This document shows, one piece after another, positions 1 through 5,403 of a stretch of DNA of 9,770 bases. The position numbers were made by a program, and so were the translations under genes. The DNA is from SIG588 sp045533175 (lineage in GTDB: Bacteria > Bacillota > Clostridia > Oscillospirales > Acutalibacteraceae): positions 1-9,770 of the forward strand of contig JAZSHJ010000132.1 of assembly GCA_045533175.1 (NCBI GenBank), in the 5' to 3' direction. The notes beneath the pieces are model-generated. The model saw nothing but the letters and a program-made list of their open reading frames with translations. It was not told where the DNA came from and made no database searches. How positions within the stretch are numbered: the first letter of the stretch is position 1; every line of letters begins with the position of its first letter.

Positions 1-2
1 CT

Positions 3-1181
3 CTGCGTCGGCGGGCGGGGATCACCCAATCGGCCTTGGCGGCGGCGCTGAACATCAGCGACAAAGCGGTGAGCCGTTGGGAAAGCGGACTCGGATTCCC
101 CGAGATCACCCAATTTCCCGCGCTGGCGGATCTGTTCGGCGTTTCGGTGGATTATTTGATGACCGGCGAACGCAAGGGCATTGTCCTCGCAGGGAACATT
201 CTTACCGACAACGTAAAAACCATTGAAAGTTACCCCGAGATCGGGATGCTCAGCAGCATCACGGACGTGTCGCAGGCGGTGGGCGGCTGTGTGCCCAACA
301 CAGCGATCGACATTGCGAAGATCGACCGCAGCGTACCGCTGACGGCGCTCGGCTGCATCGGCAACGATGCATCGGGACGCTACGTGACCGAGCAGATGCA
401 AAATTACGGGATCAACACCGAACACATCACCATTTTGCCGGACGCTCCCACCAGTTTCAGCGACGTGATGAGTTTGCCTTCGGGCGAGCGCACCTTTTTC
501 CACGCACGCGGTGCCAATGCCCGCTTTTCGCCCGAACATATCGATCTTTCAACGCTGGGCGGCAGTATGTTGCACATCGGATACATTCTGTTGCTTGACC
601 GTTTCGATGAAGAGGATGCCGAGTACGGCACGGTAATGGCGCGGTTTTTGCACGATGTGCAGGAACGCGGCATCAAAACGTCGGTGGACGTGGTGAGCAG
701 CAACGACGGAAACTACAAAAAGACCATCGTGCCCGCATTGAAATATTGCAACTACGCCATCATGAACGAAATTGAATGTTGCAGCATCGACGGCTTTGAA
801 GCGTGCGACAGCGAAGGACGTCCGTTGGTGGATAACATCCGCGCCGCCATGGAAAATCTGGCAAAATACGGTGTGAAGGAAAAGATCATCGTGCATTGCA
901 AGCAAGCAGGTTTTTGTTTGGATGTGGCAAGCGGTGCGTTCACCGTGGTGCCCTCGCTCAAAATTCCCGCCGAAGAGATCCGCGGCAGCGTGGGTGCGGG
1001 CGATGCCTATTGCGCAGGTTGTTTGTATGGGTTGTATAACGGTTACAGCGACGAAGCGTTGTTGCGTTTTGCTTCGGCCGCCGCAGCGTGCAATCTGTTT
1101 GCGGACAACTCGGTGGACGGTATGCGTCCGAAAAACGAAGTGCTCAAAATGGAAGAAAAATACGGGAGGGTTACGTTATGA
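3..1181 (+). CDS. XRE-family helix-turn-helix fused to PfkB-family carbohydrate kinase (5' end outside window)
   Basis: The frame is open from the left edge, so the true start lies upstream. The TTG at 36 sits inside the recognition-helix region and is not a start. Of 392 visible residues, about 1-55 are an XRE/HTH_3 DNA-binding domain (ITQSALAAALNIS, then DKAVSRWESG, ending near DYLMTGE). Residues from about 58 onward are a ribokinase/PfkB fold: an N-terminal GG...N signature near 94-99, GCIGND near 117-122, the lid-like GERTFFHARGAN, a NEIE segment, and the C-terminal GAGD anion hole with the catalytic Asp near 334. The usual D-T before GAGD is G-S-V here, a mild deviation. The substrate is unknown; downstream isomerase and aldolase genes suggest a ketose phosphorylated at C1. 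The stop overlaps the next start (ATGA), suggesting translational coupling. The fusion may be both enzyme and sugar-responsive regulator, by analogy with ROK repressors; that role is inferred. Confidence 0.9.
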   Translation: MRRRAGITQSALAAALNISDKAVSRWESGLGFPEITQFPALADLFGVSVDYLMTGERKGIVLAGNILTDNVKTIESYPEIGMLSSITDVSQAVGGCVPNTAIDIAKIDRSVPLTALGCIGNDASGRYVTEQMQNYGINTEHITILPDAPTSFSDVMSLPSGERTFFHARGANARFSPEHIDLSTLGGSMLHIGYILLLDRFDEEDAEYGTVMARFLHDVQERGIKTSVDVVSSNDGNYKKTIVPALKYCNYAIMNEIECCSIDGFEACDSEGRPLVDNIRAAMENLAKYGVKEKIIVHCKQAGFCLDVASGAFTVVPSLKIPAEEIRGSVGAGDAYCAGCLYGLYNGYSDEALLRFASAAAACNLFADNSVDGMRPKNEVLKMEEKYGRVTL

Positions 1182-1714
1182 AAAAGGCAACCTACGACGC
1201 GCAAGTGCAAAAAGCGCTGGCGTACTATGAAAAAGCGGGCATCGTGCTGACCGAAAAGGAAAAGCAATCCATCGAAGTGGCGGATTTCGGTTTGGACATC
1301 GTGGAAGATCTCGGCTTGCAACTGCTGGTGTACATCAACACCGAGCGCGTGTGTGCGAAGGAAATGGTGCTCACCCCTTATCAGACTTGCCCCGAACACA
1401 AGCACGTGCCGAGTTACGGCATGCAGGGGAAAGAAGAAACCTTTCGTTGCCGCTGGGGCAAGGTGTTTTTGTACGTTACGGGGGACGGTAAGAAAGAAGA
1501 TATCCAAGGCAAGTTGCCGCCGTCTGACGTCACCGTATTCCACGAGATCGTGTTGAACCCGGGCGAACAGTATACCATCTATCCCGAAACCTGGCATTGG
1601 TTCCAAGCCGGTCCCGAAGGCGCCGTGGTGTCGGAGTTTTCCACCCGCAGCACCGATGAAACCGATATCTTTACCGACACCCGCATTGTGCGGGCACCCG
1701 AAGTGGAGGAATAA
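1178..1714 (+). CDS. ydaE: D-lyxose isomerase-like cupin (YdaE family)
   Basis: This 178-residue protein closely resembles, from memory, B. subtilis YdaE, a D-lyxose ketol-isomerase (EC 5.3.1.15; D-lyxose to D-xylulose, often also D-mannose to D-fructose). Shared stretches include the start around KAGIVLT, CPEHKH near 71-76, KEETFRCRWGKVFLYV near 85-100, QYTI..., HWFQAGPEGAVV near 140-151 and the C-terminal DIFTD. His74, His76, Glu87 and His140 are the expected divalent-metal ligands of the cupin barrel. The ATG at 1178 is chosen over upstream starts in the frame because GGGAGGG at 1164-1170 lies 7 bases before it and it overlaps the kinase stop by four bases. The protein is cytoplasmic and second in the sugar operon. 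The family is confident; substrate could be lyxose, mannose or a related aldose. Confidence 0.88.
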   Translation: MKKATYDAQVQKALAYYEKAGIVLTEKEKQSIEVADFGLDIVEDLGLQLLVYINTERVCAKEMVLTPYQTCPEHKHVPSYGMQGKEETFRCRWGKVFLYVTGDGKKEDIQGKLPPSDVTVFHEIVLNPGEQYTIYPETWHWFQAGPEGAVVSEFSTRSTDETDIFTDTRIVRAPEVEE

Positions 1715-1719
1715 GAATT

Positions 1720-2556
1720 ATGTTAGTGAATTTGAATGACGTTTTGAAAGACGCCCAAAAGAACCATTACGGCGTGGGTTTGTTCAACACCACCGATACC
1801 GATATGCTGGAAGCCGCCATTGCGGCGGCGGAGGAACTTCGCTCCCCCATCGTCATCGGCACGGCGGAAGTGCTGTTGCCTGCGGGCGAATTGAAACTCA
1901 TTGCCCCGTCCATCCTCGCGGCGGCCAAACGTGCCACCGTACCGGTGGTGGTGCATTACGATCACGGTCTCACCTTTGACCGTTGCATCGAAGCGTTGAA
2001 ACTCGGATTTTCCAGCATTATGTTCGACGGTTCGGCCGGCGATCCCGCGAAGAACTTTGAAAACACCCGCGAAATGGTGAAGATCGCCCATTCCATGGGT
2101 GTTACCGTGGAAGGCGAGATCGGCCACGTGGGACAGGCAGACAGCGGCGACAACGAAACCTCCGATCAATACACCACCCCCGCCGAGGCGGTGGAATTCG
2201 TGCGTGAAACGGGTGTGGATGCATTGGCGGTGGCCATCGGCACGGCACACGGTGCGTACAAAACCGCCCCGAAACTGGACATTCAGCGACTCAAAGAGAT
2301 CCGAGCCGCTTTGGACACACCGCTGGTATTGCACGGCGGTTCGGGTTTGTCGGATGACGATTTTCGCAACACCATCCGTGAAGGCATTGCGAAGGTCAAC
2401 ATCTTCACCGACCTGTGCTTGGCGGGCAACCGCGCGATGGAGGACGGCTTGAAGGACGGCCTCGCGTATTTGGACATCCGCAACCGCAAGGTGGAATACA
2501 TCAAGCAGACGGTGATGGAAAAGATTCGTCTGTTCGGTTCGGACGGCAAGTATTAA
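1720..2556 (+). CDS. Class II (zinc) ketose-phosphate aldolase, GatY/KbaY/IolJ-like
   Basis: At 278 residues it has the compact length of the tagatose-bisphosphate/IolJ branch of class II aldolases rather than the longer FbaA branch. Visible active-site elements are HYDHG with catalytic Asp81 and zinc ligand His82, VEGEIG near 130-135, GTAHG with His177, LHGGSG with His205, and the DHAP-phosphate segment KVNIFTD near 225-231. Spacing matches the D82/H83/H180/H208 set of KbaY/GatY. The enzyme should cleave a ketose 1-phosphate or 1,6-bisphosphate to DHAP plus an aldehyde. It starts six bases after the isomerase stop, with GGAGGA at 1705-1710 overlapping the end of that gene. The true substrate cannot be read from sequence: D-xylulose 1-phosphate, fructose 1-phosphate, tagatose/fructose bisphosphate or an inositol-type intermediate are all possible. 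The operon context favours the first two. Confidence 0.9.
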   Translation: MLVNLNDVLKDAQKNHYGVGLFNTTDTDMLEAAIAAAEELRSPIVIGTAEVLLPAGELKLIAPSILAAAKRATVPVVVHYDHGLTFDRCIEALKLGFSSIMFDGSAGDPAKNFENTREMVKIAHSMGVTVEGEIGHVGQADSGDNETSDQYTTPAEAVEFVRETGVDALAVAIGTAHGAYKTAPKLDIQRLKEIRAALDTPLVLHGGSGLSDDDFRNTIREGIAKVNIFTDLCLAGNRAMEDGLKDGLAYLDIRNRKVEYIKQTVMEKIRLFGSDGKY

Positions 2557-2569
2557 GGAGGAGCGTGCC

Positions 2570-3448
2570 ATGATCTATACCATCGAAAACGAACGCGTAC
2601 AGGTGCAAGTGAACTCCCTTGGCGCGGAATTGTGGTCCATCAAAACCAAGGCCGACGGATGCGAATATCTGTGGCAAGGGGACGAAGCCTACTGGACAGG
2701 GCGTGCTTACAACCTTTTCCCCATCTGCGGCCGCCTGTTTGAAGGGAAATACACCTACAAAGGCGAAACCTATGAGATGAATCTGCACGGCTTTTTGCGC
2801 CGCGCCGAAACCCGCGTGGTGGAGCAGACCGAAACTTCGCTGGCGTTTGAACTGACCGAAAACGAGGAAACGCTCGCACAGTATCCCTTCCGTTTTCGTA
2901 TCGTGATCGGTTACGAATTGGAAGCGCAGACGGTGCATCATACCTTTGTGGTGGAAAATACCGACACCAAAGACCTCATCTTTGCGGTGGGCGGACATCC
3001 CGGATTCAACGTGCCGCTTACCAAAGGCGAAACCTTTGAGGATTACTTTGTGGAATTCGACACAGATAAACAACCGCAACTGGTGGTGATGAGCGACACC
3101 TGTTTTGACACGGGCTATCGCCGTCCCTTCCCGTTGGAGGACGGTTGCCGTCTGCCGCTTCGCCACGACCTGTTCAGCGTGGACGCCATCTTCCTCACCT
3201 ATATGAGCGACGGTGTCACCCTGCGTTCCAAAAAGAGCGACAAGTTCGTGCATCTGTACTATCCCGACATGAACGCATTGGGCTTCTGGCACAAGCCGCG
3301 CACCGATGCGCCGTACATCTGCATTGAACCGTGGTACAGCGTCCCGTCCTATGACGGCGAGGTGGACGATCTGGAACAAAAGCAGTTGATGGTACATTTG
3401 GCTCCGGGCTGCGACTACGAAAACACCTTTAACATCACGGTGGGATAA
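2570..3448 (+). CDS. Aldose 1-epimerase (galactose mutarotase-like, LacX type)
   Basis: This 292-residue cytoplasmic protein has the aldose 1-epimerase beta-sandwich signatures: NLFPICGRL near 48-56, NLHGFLR with His73, GGHPGFN with His143, and CIEPWYSVPS with Glu253, the likely catalytic base. The overall pattern matches the LacX-like subgroup (about 290-300 residues), which accelerates alpha/beta anomer interchange of free aldoses. The start at 2570 is supported by AAGGAGGAG at 2555-2563, which overlaps the aldolase stop codon, with a 6-base spacer. It is the last gene of the sugar operon and is followed at once by a strong terminator. In context it would supply the anomer used by the isomerase. 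Catalytic residues are assigned by family pattern; the exact sugar is unknown. Confidence 0.88.
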   Translation: MIYTIENERVQVQVNSLGAELWSIKTKADGCEYLWQGDEAYWTGRAYNLFPICGRLFEGKYTYKGETYEMNLHGFLRRAETRVVEQTETSLAFELTENEETLAQYPFRFRIVIGYELEAQTVHHTFVVENTDTKDLIFAVGGHPGFNVPLTKGETFEDYFVEFDTDKQPQLVVMSDTCFDTGYRRPFPLEDGCRLPLRHDLFSVDAIFLTYMSDGVTLRSKKSDKFVHLYYPDMNALGFWHKPRTDAPYICIEPWYSVPSYDGEVDDLEQKQLMVHLAPGCDYENTFNITVG

Positions 3449-3475
3449 CCAAGGCTTCCCCTTGAGAGAAATGCT

Positions 3476-3518
3476 AAAAAAACGCGTATGTGACTTCTTG
3501 TCACATACGCGTTTTTTT
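3476..3518. terminator. Bidirectional intrinsic terminator between convergent genes
   Basis: A perfect 12-bp stem (3483-3494 with 3500-3511, arm CGCGTATGTGAC) closes a TTCTT loop. It is flanked by seven As (3476-3482) and seven Ts (3512-3518), so it works as a hairpin plus U-tract in both directions. It ends the sugar operon from the left and the AbrB-family gene from the right, whose TAA stop (3519-3517) lies inside the T-tract. Confidence 0.95.
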
Positions 3519-3696
3519 ACGTTCCCGAAATATCCTCTTTTTCTTGGGGCAGCAGAATAAGTATCCCGTTCTTTTGCGGAAGTAACGTTGCCTCTTTGTT
3601 CGGTTCAATGCCGTACATCGCGCGCATGTCGTGCGGGATGACCAATCGCCCCAATTTGTCGGTTTTGCGCCGCACGGCGTATTGCGGTTGTTTCAT
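3517..3696 (-). CDS. Short AbrB/SpoVT/MazE-type DNA-binding protein
   Basis: The 59-residue protein has the swapped-hairpin AbrB fold pattern: R-R-x-T-D-K-L-G-R-L-V-I-P near 9-21, then a short helix (HDMRAMYGI) and a second strand pair ending ILILLP. Such proteins act as dimeric transition-state-type regulators or as antitoxins. No toxin gene is adjacent, so a stand-alone regulator is more likely. The frame stays open to a start at 3780, but the ATG at 3696 is chosen because GGGGAGGG at 3712-3705 lies 8 bases before it and homology begins just after it. The extra upstream residues would be translated from structured leader DNA. Its own promoter and leader are described separately. Its target genes are unknown; palindromes in its leader could be autoregulatory, which is inference. 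Confidence 0.82.
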   Translation of the reverse strand: MKQPQYAVRRKTDKLGRLVIPHDMRAMYGIEPNKEATLLPQKNGILILLPQEKEDISGT

Positions 3697-3886
3697 GTCG
3701 TTTGCCCTCCCCAAAGAAATAAAAAAAGCGCACAGCTTGCGCCGCACGCCGAAAAACGCACAGCTCAATTGTTGCGACACAATCTTTCCCCAAACAGCCC
3801 AAAGAGCACATGAGTAGAGCGCGCATTTTTACCGGGAGGTAAAAATGTTACTTTGTGCTGTGTGGGATTTATTCAGATTGTGTCGC
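3697..3886 (-). ncRNA. Candidate structured 5' leader (or small RNA) of the AbrB-family gene
   Basis: This non-coding stretch of about 190 bases lies between a promoter-like site and the AbrB-type start codon. Reading leftward it holds a long imperfect hairpin (3887-3773), then two overlapping, mutually exclusive stems (3765-3734 and 3742-3728), seven Ts (3727-3721), and finally the ribosome binding site. The predicted transcript would start almost exactly at the outer hairpin arm. I looked for features of T-box, SRP RNA and common riboswitch classes and recognised none. It may be an attenuated leader, or a small RNA of about 165 bases ending at the T-run. No expression evidence is available. 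Confidence 0.4.
3721..3742 (-). terminator. Possible attenuator terminator in the AbrB leader
   Basis: On the minus strand GCGCA (3742-3738), loop AGCTG and TGCGC (3732-3728) form a 5-bp GC-rich stem, followed by seven Ts (3727-3721). It sits just upstream of the AbrB ribosome binding site. The stem is short, so termination may be partial. An upstream segment (3765-3757) can pair with 3741-3734 instead, destroying this stem. Confidence 0.4.
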
Positions 3887-3887
3887 A
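3773..3887 (-). repeat. Nested inverted repeats forming one long imperfect hairpin
   Basis: The outer arms are a perfect 13-base inverted repeat, TGCGACACAATCT at 3773-3785 and its reverse complement at 3875-3887. Inside are CCC/GGG (3798-3800 with 3864-3866), AGCACA/TGTGCT (3805-3810 with 3854-3859), and a perfect 10-base pair of arms CATTTTTACC/GGTAAAAATG (3824-3833 with 3838-3847) around a 4-base loop. All share nearly the same centre (about 3830-3836), which fits one rod-like hairpin better than independent sites. It could be an RNA structure or a palindromic operator array. Confidence 0.6.
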
Positions 3888-3892
3888 GGTTA

Positions 3893-3921
3893 AGTGTATC
3901 ATTTATCGGGAAAGAAATCAA
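3893..3921 (-). promoter_or_regulatory. Predicted SigA-type promoter for the AbrB leader
   Basis: Read on the minus strand: TTGATT (-35, 3921-3916), a 17-base spacer, and TACACT (-10, 3898-3893) preceded by TG as in an extended -10. Each hexamer matches consensus at four of six positions. Transcription would begin near 3886, at the edge of the 13-base outer hairpin arm. The surrounding 3890-3990 stretch is A/T-rich and has no convincing gene. Confidence 0.4.
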
Positions 3922-3987
3922 GCAGAAATTTGTCGAAAACAAAAAAAACAAAGAAAACTCCCGTAATACACGGATTTTCGCCCTATC

Positions 3988-4018
3988 AAAAAGTGCCTCT
4001 CCCGATCAGGAGAGGCAC
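3988..4018 (-). terminator. Intrinsic terminator of the minus-strand cluster
   Basis: A perfect 10-bp stem (GTGCCTCTCC at 3993-4002 with 4009-4018) closes a 6-base loop. On the minus strand it is followed by five Ts (3992-3988). It lies 9 bases beyond the stop of the C_GCAxxG_C_C gene and marks the end of that transcription unit. Confidence 0.9.
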
Positions 4019-4027
4019 ACGGTCATT

Positions 4028-4486
4028 TTACATCTGCGGATGCGCGGCAATAAACCCTTCCATTAACGTGGCAGCGGATTCCACCGCGTCGCTGCACCGA
4101 CGATCGTGATAATATTGCGGGGTGCGGGCGGCCGGTTGCGGTTCGGACGCTCCCGCGCGCAACCCCAACAAATCGCGGCAGATGATGGAACCGTTTTTCT
4201 CGGTGAATTGTGCCGCAAGCGCCTGCACGTCTTTATACAACTGCGCCTTTTGCTCGTTTGCCTGCGCGTCATTGTAACCATATAACACGCCCATCACAAA
4301 CAACGCGCCCGAGAATGCGCCGCACACTTCACGCAAGCGTCCCATACCGCCGCCGAACGGCGACACCATGCGCACCGCCGTTTCCTGCGACAACCCCATT
4401 TCGGCGGCAAACGCACCCGCTACCGCCTGTGCACAGTTATACCCTTGCTCGAACAGCGCGCGGGCCTCTTTTCCTTTTTGACTCAT
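4028..4486 (-). CDS. C_GCAxxG_C_C family redox/metal-type protein
   Basis: The 152-residue protein matches the C_GCAxxG_C_C family (Pfam PF09719 type). The four characteristic cysteines are present: Cys18 in GYNCAQAV, Cys55 in GRLREVCGAFSGA, Cys103 in SIICRDLLG and Cys131 in RRCSDAVESAA. The first position of the family's GCAxxG is Val here. Hydrophobic stretches around residues 20-45 and 55-70 are helical and amphipathic rather than clear membrane spans. The family's biochemical function is poorly known; the cysteines suggest a metal site, cluster or redox disulfides, often in anaerobes. The ATG directly follows the TGA of the ATP-grasp gene with no gap, and GAGGTG lies 6 bases before it inside that gene, so translation is probably coupled. 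It is the last gene before the terminator. Confidence 0.85.
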   Translation of the reverse strand: MSQKGKEARALFEQGYNCAQAVAGAFAAEMGLSQETAVRMVSPFGGGMGRLREVCGAFSGALFVMGVLYGYNDAQANEQKAQLYKDVQALAAQFTEKNGSIICRDLLGLRAGASEPQPAARTPQYYHDRRCSDAVESAATLMEGFIAAHPQM

Positions 4487-5392
4487 TCAAAACACCTCAT
4501 ATCCTACGGTCGCGTTTTTCACGTAACGGATGATCTCGGCCGCCACATCCACCCCCGTACAGGCGGTGATGCCCGCCATGTGGGCATTGGAATTCACTTC
4601 ACACAACAGCGGGCCGTTCTCGCTGTCCAAAATATCCACCCCGCCGTGATCCAATCCCAACACACGGCAGGCGGCCAGCGCCAATTCACATTCGCGGGCG
4701 GTGGGGGTATATGCCCACCCTTCGCCGCCGTGTTCGATATTAGCGCGAAAATCGCTGTCGGAATGGCGGTGCATTGCCGCCGCTACGCGATCACCCACCA
4801 CGTACAAACGTTTGTCGTCCCCCGCCGTTGCGGCGATGAACTCCTGCACCAAAAAGGGTTTTGCCCCCATGGAAAGGGTGCGTTCCTTCAACGCGGTGCG
4901 ATCGCCCACCAAATACACCTGCCCGCCCAGCGAACCGAAACACTCCTTCACCACCATGGGAAACCCGAGTTCTTTTTCTGCCGTGTCCCAAAACGCGGCG
5001 CAACCCGTCGCATCGTTTTCCACATAGGTCATCGGCGCGGCCAAGGTGCGCGGCATGGGTAATCCCGCGCGGGCCAGTACTGCGTGGGTTTTCAGCTTAT
5101 CGTCGCACAATTCGATCGCCGAAGCGGTGTTGAACAGCCGCGCACCCACCGCTTCCATCGCGTGAGCCAGGCGGGTGTCCTTATCCCAAAACAGCACGGT
5201 ATCCCCCGCTTTCAGCCTGCCGTGCGGGCCGGCCACCGCGGTGCCTTCGCTGCTGTATTGCGCGATCCACTCCGTGTTGGGGGTGACCTGCAGCGTTATG
5301 CCCTGTGCCTTCGCGGCCGCGGCCAACGCCACCGCCGAGGGCGGCCATTCGGTAGGGTTCCAAAACCCGTTGTATACCAAGTAATATGCCAT
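4487..5392 (-). CDS. RimK-like ATP-grasp ligase
   Basis: This protein of 301 residues has the ATP-grasp fold. Residues about 94-115 resemble the entry of the ATP-grasp core (CDDKLKTHAVLARAGLPMP). FPMVVKE with Lys149 and the glycine-rich loop CFGSLGGQV (151-159) bind ATP. QEF (183-185) is the adenine hinge, RLYVVGDRVAAAMHR (195-209) is the strand pair typical of RimK, and SDFRANIEHGG (213-223) follows. GVDILD (Asp253) and CEVNSNA (Glu265, Asn267) are the Mg-ATP ligands. It should join a carboxylate to an amine, perhaps glutamate to a protein or small molecule; the substrates are unknown. The ATG at 5392 is chosen because AGGTG lies 5 bases upstream and the frame's earlier start at 5440 lies within the CDF gene. 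It follows the CDF gene by 11 bases and abuts the next gene. Confidence 0.87.
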   Translation of the reverse strand: MAYYLVYNGFWNPTEWPPSAVALAAAAKAQGITLQVTPNTEWIAQYSSEGTAVAGPHGRLKAGDTVLFWDKDTRLAHAMEAVGARLFNTASAIELCDDKLKTHAVLARAGLPMPRTLAAPMTYVENDATGCAAFWDTAEKELGFPMVVKECFGSLGGQVYLVGDRTALKERTLSMGAKPFLVQEFIAATAGDDKRLYVVGDRVAAAMHRHSDSDFRANIEHGGEGWAYTPTARECELALAACRVLGLDHGGVDILDSENGPLLCEVNSNAHMAGITACTGVDVAAEIIRYVKNATVGYEVF

Positions 5393-5403
5393 ACTGTCAC
5401 CTC

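Noticed and set aside
36..38. TTG at 36 as the start of the XRE-kinase gene
   Set aside because: The frame is open to the window edge, and the residues before it (ITQSA...) are the conserved part of an XRE domain, so the real start is upstream.
3..2556. Inositol catabolism (IolB, IolC, IolJ)
   Set aside because: The cupin is 178 residues and YdaE-like, too short for and unlike IolB, and no iolG/iolD/iolE genes are present.
1723..3397. Two long minus-strand open frames (about 280-300 codons) opposite the aldolase and epimerase
   Set aside because: They are antisense shadows of clearly coding genes, His/Phe/Val-rich, with no recognisable domain.
3..3448. Sulfoglycolysis (YihS/YihV/YihT/YihR-like) as the operon's function
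   Set aside because: The gene logic is the same, but the isomerase looks like YdaE lyxose isomerase rather than YihS, and no sulfoquinovosidase or sulfolactaldehyde enzyme is visible. Kept only as an alternative.
3450..3464. Small hairpin CAAGG-CTTCC-CCTTG just after the epimerase stop
   Set aside because: The stem is only 5 bp, with no T-run, and lies just before the strong terminator. It may be incidental.
3845..4066. 73-codon plus-strand reading frame preceded by GGGAGGT with good spacing
   Set aside because: The GGGAGGT-ATG is one half of the perfect hairpin 3824-3847. The frame runs through the opposite-strand terminator into the C_GCAxxG_C_C gene, and the protein is low-complexity Lys/Asn with no recognisable domain.
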